6,418 nt of DNA from Acetobacteraceae bacterium. Lineage in GTDB: Bacteria > Pseudomonadota > Alphaproteobacteria > Acetobacterales > Acetobacteraceae. Under the pieces are notes generated by a model. That model did no database searches. It was not told where the DNA came from and saw only the letters and a list, made by a program, of their open reading frames with translations. Below are positions 1 through 6,112 of this stretch, in pieces (position 1 is the first letter of the stretch; every line of letters starts with the position of its first letter). Location of the stretch: NCBI GenBank assembly GCA_019237355.1, contig JAFAHH010000482.1, positions 1-6,418 on the forward strand. Direction: 5' to 3'. Both the position numbers and the translations under genes were made by a program.

Positions 1-131
1 TGCTGCGCAAGGCCTGCGAGAGGACCGCCGCGGCGACCTGGAAGAAGATCGGCGAATTGCTTGACGCATTCACGGCTGAGGAGTGTGCCAACTATCTGGC
101 GAACTCAGGCTATGCCGCTGTTTCAACTTAA
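1..131 (+). CDS. IS630-family transposase, C-terminal fragment (5' end outside window)
   Basis: This is the last 42 codons of an open frame that enters from the left edge (first full codon at 3) and stops at TAA 129-131. The tail reads LRKACERT...ATWKKIGELLDAF, then TAEECANYLANSGYA. A tryptophan and IG-x-LLDxF helix followed by an EECxNYLxxxGY end is the typical C-terminus of IS630-family DDE transposases, which cut and paste the element, usually at a TA target. The catalytic DDE residues would lie upstream and are not visible, so activity cannot be judged. It is the only gene on the + strand and converges on the acyltransferase, whose stop codon is only 18 nt beyond this stop. The family call rests on my recognition of the C-terminal pattern. 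Confidence 0.8.
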   Translation, partial: LRKACERTAAATWKKIGELLDAFTAEECANYLANSGYAAVST

Positions 132-146
132 AACGGAAATGCTCTA
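1..146 (+). mobile_element. Right-hand end of an IS630-type insertion sequence (boundary approximate)
   Basis: The transposase stop at 129-131 is followed by a short AT-richer segment with a CTAG at 144-147 and a small dyad, TAGCT-TT-AGCTA, at 145-156. IS630-family elements end shortly after the transposase gene and duplicate a TA dinucleotide, often inside CTAG, so the boundary is inferred near the TA at 145-146. The left end and its terminal inverted repeat lie outside the window, so the exact end cannot be confirmed here. Confidence 0.4.
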
Positions 147-149
147 GCT

Positions 150-1322
150 TTAGCTAAGCGAAATGCCGCTGTTCAGAGGACTGCCAAGGGGTGCCACCCG
201 GTCCATGGCAGGCAACTTCTGCAGGCGCCCGGGAGGCAGGATGGAAAACGGCCGCTCGACGAGCAGGAACAGCACCGCCGAGCCGATCAGGGTGCACAAG
301 AAAGCGGGCGGCAGTAAAACCCAGAACGCCAACGAACCCAGCCAATGTCCGACCTGCAGGGAGGCAACGAAGAAGAAGACGATCTTTAGAACCAGGCCAT
401 GCACGAGGTAATAGGAATAGCTCATATTCCCAACCCAGCGCAGCGGCCGCGTAATCAGGATTTTGGCGACCGGGCCGTGATGAACGAAACCGGCGGCGCA
501 GAGCAGGAAGCAAGCGAAAAAAATCGTTGTAAACCGCATGCTGACCGGCAACTTCTGTAGCAAGACAAAGCCGCACGCGGGTATCGCGGCGAGCCCCAGC
601 AGATTCAGGAATAGTAGCGCCAAACCCGCCAACTTGGGGGCGGAACCACCGGCAAATCGATTCTTTAGAACCGGCAACACCTCCGCCAGGATCATGCCGC
701 AGCCAAACATGCCCATCCTGGGATAGGGCAGCTGGAATGCCTGGGCCGCAATGATCGCCAGCAGAAACACGGTCACTCTGGCCCACCGATCCCATGATCG
801 AAGCCAGAGCAGCCCGATCAGCAGCGGCACGGTCAAATAGAAGAACATTTCATAACTGAGAGACCAGGCGACGGCGATCATCGGCTGCACCGGGAAGATG
901 CCGGGCAGCATCAAGACGTTTGCCCCGGCATACACCAGCCCGCTCCAAAGCCCGTTAGGCAGCTTGCTGTCGGAGGGCAGCACAAACGATAGCAGGACGT
1001 AGATGGCGAAAACCACGAGGAAGGCGGGGTAAAGGCGCTGCACGCGTCTGCCCATGAACCTCAGGAACGGCTGCGGCCGGCGGATCAGCGTGCCGTAGAT
1101 GAGATAACCGCTCAGAACAAAGAACAAGTCCACGCCGGCATTGCCGACGATGCGTAGGGAGACCCCGATCGGCAGAGCAAGACCCGAGAGGTAGGGGTCG
1201 ACCAGGGTTCCATAGTGGACGAAAAACACGAGAAGGACCGCAATGCCGCGCAGCCCTTCCATCGGAAGCAATCGGTTTAGCTCGGCCTGGCCAAGCTCAA
1301 ACCTTTCCGCGAGTTGACTCAT
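150..1322 (-). CDS. Acyltransferase family 3 (OafA/YrhL-type) membrane O-acyltransferase
   Basis: A predicted 390-residue polytopic inner-membrane protein of the acyltransferase-3 family. These proteins move acyl groups, commonly acetyl, onto exported sugars, lipopolysaccharide, exopolysaccharide, antibiotics or peptidoglycan; the acceptor cannot be told here. Visible family motifs in order are EGLRGIAVLLVFFVH (residues 22-36, with the likely catalytic His36), DLFFVLSGYLI (65-75), RRVQRLYPAF (92-101), WSLSYEMFFY (153-162, Glu158), SYSYYLVH (301-308) and VERPF (355-359). About ten hydrophobic segments separate them. The chosen ATG at 1320-1322 leaves about 20 residues before the first motif and has GAGACGAG just upstream. 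An in-frame ATG at 1427 would add 35 arginine-rich residues with no family resemblance. The gene reads in the same direction as pntB, 173 nt downstream of it. The last ~10 residues (SPLNSGISLS) run into the insertion-sequence boundary, so the original C-terminus may have been altered, but the conserved core is complete. Confidence 0.88.
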   Translation of the reverse strand: MSQLAERFELGQAELNRLLPMEGLRGIAVLLVFFVHYGTLVDPYLSGLALPIGVSLRIVGNAGVDLFFVLSGYLIYGTLIRRPQPFLRFMGRRVQRLYPAFLVVFAIYVLLSFVLPSDSKLPNGLWSGLVYAGANVLMLPGIFPVQPMIAVAWSLSYEMFFYLTVPLLIGLLWLRSWDRWARVTVFLLAIIAAQAFQLPYPRMGMFGCGMILAEVLPVLKNRFAGGSAPKLAGLALLFLNLLGLAAIPACGFVLLQKLPVSMRFTTIFFACFLLCAAGFVHHGPVAKILITRPLRWVGNMSYSYYLVHGLVLKIVFFFVASLQVGHWLGSLAFWVLLPPAFLCTLIGSAVLFLLVERPFSILPPGRLQKLPAMDRVAPLGSPLNSGISLS

Positions 1323-1458
1323 TACTCGTCTCGGGCGCCACGCCAATGTGCAAACAGGGCCTTCCCGCTGGAGGGCTATCGATGTTGTAGGTCGGCTTGC
1401 ATGGGCTTCGGATCGACAAACGACCATAAGTCAGCGAGGCCGCTCCAGCCGAATAGGA

Positions 1459-1476
1459 GGGGTGACCGAAGCCCCC
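1459..1476 (-). terminator. UUCG-loop hairpin downstream of pntB, possible transcript end
   Basis: Read on the - strand, GGGGGC (1476-1471), loop TTCG (1470-1467) and GTCACCCC (1466-1459) form a six-pair stem with one bulged A and one G-U pair, capped by a UUCG tetraloop. It starts about 20 nt after the pntB stop. No run of T follows (the next bases are TCCTATTC), so a classical intrinsic terminator is not supported. It could be a 3' stabilising stem or a weak terminator that separates pntB from the acyltransferase gene. Confidence 0.35.
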
Positions 1477-1495
1477 AACGCGGACAGCGATTTGC

Positions 1496-2896
1496 TCAGA
1501 TAGACTTGATTATTTCCTCCGTCATCTTCTTTGCATCGCCAAACAGCATCATCGTGTTGGGGCGGAAAAACAGCTCGTTTTCTACCCCCGCATATCCCGA
1601 CGCCATCGAGCGCTTCACGAACAATACCGTACCGGCCTTATCCACCTCCAGGATCGGCATGCCGTAAATGGGCGACGCCGGGTCCGTTTTGGCCGCCGGA
1701 TTCGTCACATCGTTGGCGCCGATAATATAAGCGACATCTGCGGTGCTGAACTCGCTGTTGATCTCCTCCAGTTCGAACACCTCGTCATAAGGTACATTCG
1801 CTTCTGCGAGTAGCACATTCATGTGCCCAGGCATGCGCCCGGCAACTGGGTGAATGGCATATTTGACTTCGACGCCTTCATGCTTGAGCTCATCCGCCAT
1901 TTCCCGCACCGCATGCTGCGCCTGAGCCACGGCCATGCCGTATCCGGGGACAATGATGACCTTGCGAGCATTCTTAAGAATGAACCCAGCATCCTCGGCG
2001 GCGCCGCTCTTCACGGCCCGGTCGGCGGCGCCGGCGGGGCCCTGCGCCGCCGCGGCTTCGGCTCCGAAGCCGCCGAGCAGCACGTTGATAATGCTCCGGT
2101 TCATACCCTTGCACATGATATAAGACAGGATCGCACCTGAAGCACCCACCAGTGAGCCGGTGATGATGAGCGCCAAATTCTGAATTGTGAATCCGATACC
2201 CGCCGCCGCCCATCCAGAGTAGCTGTTCAGCATCGACACCACAACGGGCATGTCGGCGCCGCCGATCGGGATAATGATCAAGAAACCGAGGGCAAAGGAG
2301 AGTAGTGCGATAAGCCAGAACAGGGGCTGCGGTCCGCCCGAGGCGACAAAGATGATGATCAGCAGGAGCCCAAGAATCCCGAGCCCCAGGTTTATCTTGT
2401 GTTGGTTCGCGAAGGTAATCGGGGCGCCGCTCATCAATGCTTGCAATTTGGCGAACGCGATCACCGAGCCAGAGAAAGTGATCGCGCCGATGGCAAGCCC
2501 AACCGACATTTCGATCAGCGACTGAGTATGAATATTCCCCCGCTCCCCAATGCCGAACGCCTCTGGGGAATTGAGCGCCGAAGCAGCCACAAACACCGCC
2601 GCCATACCGACGAGTGAGTGGAAGGCGGCAACGAGTTGTGGCAGCGCCGTCATTTGGATCTGGCGGGCAATGTAGGCCCCAACCGAACCGCCGATGACCA
2701 GGCCCAAAAGGATCAAGATATAGCCAGCGCCAGACATCCCGCTTTGCAGCAAAGTGGCCAGGATGGCGATAGCCATGCCCACCATCCCGTACTGGTTGCC
2801 CCGCCGCGCTGTTTCCGGGTGCGAGAGGCCGCGCAAAGCAAGGATGAACAGGACAGCAGCGGCCAGGTAGGCGAGTGAGGTCAGGCTCGGTGACAT
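1496..2896 (-). CDS. pntB: Proton-translocating NAD(P)+ transhydrogenase subunit beta
   Basis: A 466-residue protein, the normal length for PntB. It carries the second part of the membrane proton channel (domain II) and the NADP(H)-binding domain III, which faces the cytoplasm. Residues 5-275 hold about nine hydrophobic segments. AAFHSLVG (90-97) carries the conserved channel histidine (His93, equivalent to E. coli His91), and GGADMPVVVSMLNSYSGWA (212-230) carries the conserved Asp215. An Ala/Gly-rich linker (about 276-303) leads into domain III, where VPGYGMAVAQAQH (316-328), HPVAGRMPGHMN (349-360), IGANDVTNPAA (392-402) and KRSMASGYAGVEN (428-440) bind NADP(H). The ATG at 2894-2896 is preceded by AGGAAGAAG, which overlaps the end of pntAB. 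The gap to the pntAB stop is 3 nt, so the two are translated from one message. With PntAA and PntAB it uses the proton-motive force to drive NADH + NADP+ to NAD+ + NADPH. All motifs are intact. Confidence 0.98.
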   Translation of the reverse strand: MSPSLTSLAYLAAAVLFILALRGLSHPETARRGNQYGMVGMAIAILATLLQSGMSGAGYILILLGLVIGGSVGAYIARQIQMTALPQLVAAFHSLVGMAAVFVAASALNSPEAFGIGERGNIHTQSLIEMSVGLAIGAITFSGSVIAFAKLQALMSGAPITFANQHKINLGLGILGLLLIIIFVASGGPQPLFWLIALLSFALGFLIIIPIGGADMPVVVSMLNSYSGWAAAGIGFTIQNLALIITGSLVGASGAILSYIMCKGMNRSIINVLLGGFGAEAAAAQGPAGAADRAVKSGAAEDAGFILKNARKVIIVPGYGMAVAQAQHAVREMADELKHEGVEVKYAIHPVAGRMPGHMNVLLAEANVPYDEVFELEEINSEFSTADVAYIIGANDVTNPAAKTDPASPIYGMPILEVDKAGTVLFVKRSMASGYAGVENELFFRPNTMMLFGDAKKMTEEIIKSI

Positions 2897-2899
2897 CGT

Positions 2900-3289
2900 C
2901 TACTTCTTCCTAAACATGGCAAGCATGCGATGGGTGACAAGGAAGCCGCCAAATATGTTCACGCTGGCCAGGGCGACGGCGAAGAAGCCAAAGCCCATCG
3001 CCCAGCCGCTCAGTCCAAGGCCCGATGCCAGCATGGCGCCCACGATAATCACCGAGCTGATCGCATTGGTGACCGCCATCAGCGGGCTATGCAGGGCCGG
3101 GGTCACGTTCCAGACGACATAGTAGCCGACGAAACAGGCCATCAGGAAGATGGCGAATAGAAAGACCACCGGCTGCACTGCTGCCGCGACCGGCTCTATG
3201 CCCTGCGCCATCATCCGCAACTGCGTCGCGAGGTCGTGGGCGCGTATGGCAAGCTCGTCAGCTTGGTTCGCAAAGGGATCGGGGTTCAT
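2900..3289 (-). CDS. pntAB: NAD(P)+ transhydrogenase subunit alpha, part 2 (membrane domain)
   Basis: A 129-residue integral membrane subunit matching the separate C-terminal part of the alpha chain in three-subunit transhydrogenases, such as that of R. rubrum. A polar amphipathic N-terminus (1-35) is followed by three hydrophobic segments at about 38-60, 70-91 and 94-120. The strongly conserved stretch FVGYYVVWNVTPALHSPLM (53-71) and TNAISSVIIVGA (74-85) are diagnostic of domain II, which forms the proton path together with PntB. The basic end FRKK lies on the cytoplasmic side by the positive-inside rule. The ATG at 3287-3289 lies 12 nt after the pntAA stop, and the ribosome-binding sequence GAGAGAGG begins inside that stop codon, which favours coupled translation. 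The 3-nt gap to pntB confirms the operon. No defects are visible. Confidence 0.97.
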   Translation of the reverse strand: MNPDPFANQADELAIRAHDLATQLRMMAQGIEPVAAAVQPVVFLFAIFLMACFVGYYVVWNVTPALHSPLMAVTNAISSVIIVGAMLASGLGLSGWAMGFGFFAVALASVNIFGGFLVTHRMLAMFRKK

Positions 3290-3301
3290 CTGCGCCCTCT
3301 C

Positions 3302-4447
3302 TCACGCGGCTCGGGAAGGAATGAATTGCGGGTGGACGATCGTGCCGTTACGGGTCAGCAGCACGCCTTGTACGATTTCATCTGATTCCAGCAGCTTAAC
3401 CGACTTCGCCTCTTTATCCCAGAAGGTGTTCAGGAACGTCAGGAGGTTCTTGGCGTAGAGCGAGCTGGATGCGACTGGGATCCTGGCGGGCCAGTTCTTA
3501 TAGCCCAAAACCTTGACGCCGTTCTCGGTGACGATGCTCTCGCCTGGGACCGTCGCCGCGCAGTTGCCGCCCGCATCGGCCGCGATATCGACAATAACGC
3601 TGCCGGGCCGCATCTGGGCAACCATCTCTTTGGTAACGATGGTCGGCGCCTTCCGGCCCATGACCAGCGCGGTGCAGATAATCACATCGTTCTTACCCAC
3701 TGTTGTGGCCATCAGCGCGGCTTGCTTCTGCCGGAATGCCTCGCTCATCTCGCGAGCATAACCGCCCGCGGTTTGGGCGCTCGCCATCTCTTCGTCTTCG
3801 ACGCCGACGAAACTGGCCCCGAGCGACTTGATCTCCTCCTTGGCGGCCGGGCGCACGTCGGTTGCAGAGACAATCCCGCCTAGGCGCCGCGCGGTGGCGA
3901 TCGCTTGCAGGCCGGCCACACCCGCCCCTATCACAAATACGCGAGCCGGAGGTACCGTGCCAGCAGCCGTCATCATCATAGGAAAGCCACGGTCGAAAGC
4001 CCTGGCCGCTTCGATCACGGCCCGATAACCAGCCAGATTGGCTTGGCTGGACAAGACGTCCATCGATTGCGCGCGGGTGATCCGCGGCAGCAGCTCCATG
4101 GCGGCGACATCGACACCTGCCTCGGCGAGCTGGTTGAGCATGCCCGGATCCGAATACGCGCCGGCAATGCACACCAGCAGCGCCCCCCGCGGAATTTGGG
4201 TCCGCTCGGTGGCCTCGGGCATTTGTACCGCGAAAACAATATTCGCCCCGGAAACCGCGGCGCCAGCATTGGGCGCAATCTCTGCCCCGGCCGCGGCAAA
4301 TTCCTGGTCTGGAATTGAGGCCTGGGCGCCGGCGCCCGTTTCAACTGCGACCGTCAACCCGAGCCCCACGAGTTTCTTCACCGTTTCCGGTGTGGCCGCC
4401 ACGCGCGTTTCACCCTCGCGTCGCTCTTTCAGAACCGCTAGCCGCAT
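3302..4447 (-). CDS. pntAA: NAD(P)+ transhydrogenase subunit alpha, part 1 (soluble NAD(H)-binding domain I)
   Basis: A 381-residue soluble subunit that binds NAD(H) at the cytoplasmic face and exchanges hydride with the NADP(H) site on PntB. It begins MRLAVLKERREGETRVAATP, the standard start of the alanine dehydrogenase/PNT N-terminal domain. PRITRAQSMD (121-130) holds Arg122, Gln127 and Asp130, spaced as in the R. rubrum Arg127/Gln132/Asp135 loop. The Rossmann motif is VIGAGVAGLQA (172-182), and TDVRP (196-200) provides the acidic residue that holds the NAD ribose. VMGRKAPTIVT (262-272) and VIVDIAADAGGNCA (284-297) are also typical. There are no membrane segments, and the chain ends after domain I at FIPSRAA, so this is the split type, not the fused E. 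coli-type PntA. It is first in the pntAA-pntAB-pntB operon. A single protein of this size could in principle be alanine dehydrogenase, but the neighbours rule that out. Confidence 0.97.
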   Translation of the reverse strand: MRLAVLKERREGETRVAATPETVKKLVGLGLTVAVETGAGAQASIPDQEFAAAGAEIAPNAGAAVSGANIVFAVQMPEATERTQIPRGALLVCIAGAYSDPGMLNQLAEAGVDVAAMELLPRITRAQSMDVLSSQANLAGYRAVIEAARAFDRGFPMMMTAAGTVPPARVFVIGAGVAGLQAIATARRLGGIVSATDVRPAAKEEIKSLGASFVGVEDEEMASAQTAGGYAREMSEAFRQKQAALMATTVGKNDVIICTALVMGRKAPTIVTKEMVAQMRPGSVIVDIAADAGGNCAATVPGESIVTENGVKVLGYKNWPARIPVASSSLYAKNLLTFLNTFWDKEAKSVKLLESDEIVQGVLLTRNGTIVHPQFIPSRAA

Positions 4448-4461
4448 CCCTTCAATCCCTT
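4448..4461 (-). promoter_or_regulatory. Ribosome-binding region of pntAA with two AAGGG boxes
   Basis: On the - strand the bases before the pntAA ATG read AAGGGA TTGAAGGG ATG. The first box (4461-4456) sits 8 nt from the ATG, a normal spacing. The second (GAAGGG, 4453-4448) directly abuts the start codon and is too close to work for this ATG. The first box supports the chosen start, as does the conserved N-terminal sequence. Confidence 0.5.
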
Positions 4462-4569
4462 ATTTTATGAGGCCGCCCGGCCAGAAACGCCGCCGAAATT
4501 CCAGCTCTCCAGATTGCGCAAGGCGCCCGGCTCGCGCAAGGGGTGGCGTCCGGCAACCGGCTCGGCTTA

Positions 4570-4594
4570 CTAGGCGGACCACGGTGCCGGCTAG
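4570..4594. repeat. Imperfect inverted repeat with CTAG ends upstream of pntAA
   Basis: The arms CTAGGCGG (4570-4577) and CCGGCTAG (4587-4594) match as an inverted repeat at 7 of 8 positions around a 9-nt centre. CTAG is a rare tetranucleotide in most GC-rich bacterial genomes, so its appearance at both ends is noticeable. Lying about 125 nt before the pntAA start, it could be an operator or a scar of a small mobile sequence, but the similarity is short and may be chance. Confidence 0.25.
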
Positions 4595-4708
4595 CGATCC
4601 TGGCGCAAACGATCAAGCAGCACGGGGCGAAGGCGGAAGGAGCGCAGTGCGGAGCTGAACCAGATTGTAAGCAGCCGAACCTCGCACCCGCCGCTTCATG
4701 ACGGCAGC

Positions 4709-4714
4709 ATAATA
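4709..4714 (-). promoter_or_regulatory. Possible -10 element (TATTAT) ahead of the pnt operon
   Basis: On the - strand TATTAT differs from the sigma-70 consensus TATAAT at one base and stands in an AT-rich island within GC-rich sequence, 40 nt after the kinase stop. At 17-nt spacing the upstream hexamer is TAGCCG, a poor -35 (3 of 6). A transcript from here would give pntAA a leader of roughly 250 nt. This is a weak call. Confidence 0.2.
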
Positions 4715-4729
4715 ACATGGGCCGCCCAG

Positions 4730-4748
4730 CCCGGCTACTCCGACCGGG
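4730..4748 (-). terminator. GC hairpin after the kinase stop, weak terminator candidate
   Basis: On the - strand CCCGG (4748-4744) and CCGGG (4734-4730) pair around a 9-nt loop, starting about 6 nt after the kinase stop codon (4757-4755). The stem is only five G/C pairs and no T-run follows. It may slow or end the peptidase-kinase transcript, but the evidence is thin. Confidence 0.2.
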
Positions 4749-4754
4749 GCCGGA

Positions 4755-6112
4755 TCAATCCGATGGCGGCACGCCAGCGCGACGCAACGCCTCGGCCTGG
4801 CGCTGTTCCAGCCGGTCCGAATCGAAACCGGCAATCAGCTCCTGAAACAGGCGCGACCAATTCAGCCGAGCGCCGAGCCGGAGGAACACCCCGCCGAGGC
4901 CGATCGCAGACCGGTCCATCAACACAAATTCTCGCGGCGGCCGCACCCCGCCGGTACGCTTCAATCCGGCATGCACTCGGGCCGCGACTCTCTGTCCGTA
5001 TTGTGGGTCGTCGCTCTCCTGGATCGGGCGCTCCCGGTCCTGGATCAGAGGCTCGTAAAGGAACCGCGCCCATTGATTAAGCACCTCAGTCGTCTCGCGA
5101 GTCAGGTTCGTGAATCCCCAGATCTCATAGGCGTGATGCGCAAGCTCGTCGTTATGATCGCGGATTGCATGATAGAGATCGATCACTCCGCGCACGAATT
5201 TCGCCCGGAAGACACGGATGGCGCCGTAATCGAGCAGGTTCACGCTGCCGTCGGGCCGCATCTGATAATTTCCGAGATGAGGATCGCCATGGATCACGCC
5301 ATAGCCATAGAATGGCACATACCAGGCACGGAACAACGCCCGGGCTATGGCATTCCGCTCCGCCTGCGCGGGTCCTCTTCAAGACGCGCTAGCAGCGGCC
5401 GTCCATCGAGCCAGGTCATGGTGAGCAGGCGCTTGGTGCAATAGCCGGCGATGGGCGTCGGCACGTGCACTTCTGGATCATTGGCAAGCATGATGCCGTA
5501 AAGCCGCATCTGCGCGGCCTCGCGCTCATAATCCAGTTCTTCGCGCAGCCGCGTCGCGAGTTCCTTGTAGACCTCCTCATGGTCGATGGCATTGTCCATC
5601 CTGTGGTAGATCGCCATCGCCAGCCGGAGCTGCCGGAGGTCTGCCTCGACCACACTCGGCATGTCGGGATATTGCAGTTTGCACGCGACGGCCGTGCCGT
5701 CGGGCAAGGTCGCACGGTGGACCTGACCTAAGCTGGCCGCCGCGGCGGCCTCGTGGCCGAATGCGGCAAAGCGCTTCTGCCAATCGGGACCGAGCTCATT
5801 CGCCATGCGGCGGCGCACGAAGTTCCAGCCCATCGGTGGCGCGTTGGACTGCAACTCCGCAAGCTCAGCCGCATATTCGGCAGGCAGCGCATCGGGAACC
5901 GTGGAAAGAAACTGCGCCACCTTCATCAGCGGGCCCTTGAGCCCGCCAATCACGGTCTTCAGGTCCTCCGCATGGGCCGCGCGGTCGGTTTGAATGCCGA
6001 ACACGCGCTGCCCTGCCATCCGGGCGGCGATGCCGCCAACGGCCCCCGAGGTGCGCGCGAACCGGCGCAACTCGCCAAACAAGCTGCTGCCGGTATTCTC
6101 CGTTTGTGCCAT
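4755..6112 (-). pseudogene. ABC1/AarF/UbiB-like kinase, split by a 1-nt frameshift
   Basis: With one base restored, this is a 452-residue ABC1/UbiB-family atypical kinase; the family includes UbiB, yeast Coq8 and human ADCK3 and is tied to ubiquinone biosynthesis and membrane lipid handling. The 5' frame (6112-5345) encodes residues 1-248 of the family, then 7 foreign residues and a TAG at 5347-5345. It contains LMKVAQFLS (62-70, the KxGQ-motif position with Ala for Gly), the Ala-rich loop EAAAAASLGQVH (121-132), the probable ATP-binding lysine in ACKLQYP (Lys145) and EELDYEREA (191-199). The 3' frame resumes from about 5369 with AQAERNAIARALF and holds the catalytic loop HGDPHLGN (275-282) and DYG (295-297), ending at TGA 4757-4755. 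The two frames join without loss if one base is added in the run GGACCCGCGC near 5364-5375. As written, the first product lacks all catalytic residues. The ATG at 6112-6110 overlaps the upstream peptidase stop as TAATG. The cause is either a real mutation or a sequencing/assembly error. Confidence 0.9.
5366..5375 (-). other. Frameshift site in the ABC1-kinase gene (one base missing)
   Basis: On the - strand the codons GAA GAG GAC CCG (5380-5369) give EEDP in the first frame. Homology-like reading then continues only in the -1 frame as GCG CAG GCG GAG CGG (AQAER) from 5369. A single missing base, probably a G or C within CCCGCGC, explains the change exactly. The stretch is a short C run followed by alternating GC, the kind of place where base-calling and replication slippage both occur. 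It does not match the classical X-XXY-YYZ slippery heptamer, so programmed frameshifting is unlikely. Confidence 0.85.

Larger units (their letters stand above)
4448..4754. other. About 307-bp intergenic region between the kinase gene and pntAA; no convincing gene
   Basis: This region should hold the end of the kinase transcript and the start of the pnt transcript. Short frames occur on the - strand (for example 4718-4452, 88 codons, Cys/Arg/Pro-rich), but none shows a recognisable domain, membrane segment or clear start signal. What can be seen is a GC-rich hairpin just after the kinase stop (4730-4748), a TATTAT hexamer (4714-4709, - strand), an imperfect dyad (4570-4594), and an AT-rich patch just before the pntAA ribosome-binding site. 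I see no tRNA, riboswitch or IS end. Confidence 0.6.

Noticed and set aside
211..557. Repeated GGCAACTTCTG (211-221 and 547-557) and TCTTTAGAACC (383-393 and 662-672) within the acyltransferase gene
   Set aside because: Both pairs encode short common peptides (QKLP and VLK) with the same codons. There is no extended similarity around them, so they look like chance matches within coding sequence.
1323..1427. Upstream in-frame ATG extending the acyltransferase by 35 residues
   Set aside because: The extension is Arg/Cys-rich and unlike family N-termini. The ATG at 1322 gives the usual distance to the first conserved motif and has a plausible GAG-containing site.
3513..3761. Open frames antisense to pntAA and pntB, some over 80 codons
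   Set aside because: They follow from high GC at third positions of the real genes, and none has domain features or start signals.
4462..4467. TAAAAT hexamer (- strand) as a -10 element for pntAA
   Set aside because: A start about 7 nt downstream would begin the transcript inside or after the AAGGGA ribosome-binding box and leave almost no leader; no -35 is seen.
4038..4658. A 206-codon open frame on the + strand opposite the pntAA start and its leader
   Set aside because: It lies antisense to a strongly conserved gene, has an Arg/Ala/Pro/Ser-rich composition typical of GC-rich shadow frames, and shows no domain.
4452..4718. An 88-codon frame on the - strand between the kinase and pntAA
   Set aside because: Cys/Arg/Pro-rich with no recognisable motif, no membrane pattern and no clear ribosome-binding site. 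It does not resemble the small oxidase subunit expected in some relatives.
5345..5380. Programmed ribosomal frameshifting as an explanation for the split kinase
   Set aside because: The junction lacks a slippery heptamer with matching re-pairing, and I know of no precedent for programmed frameshifting in this family. A missing base is the simpler explanation.
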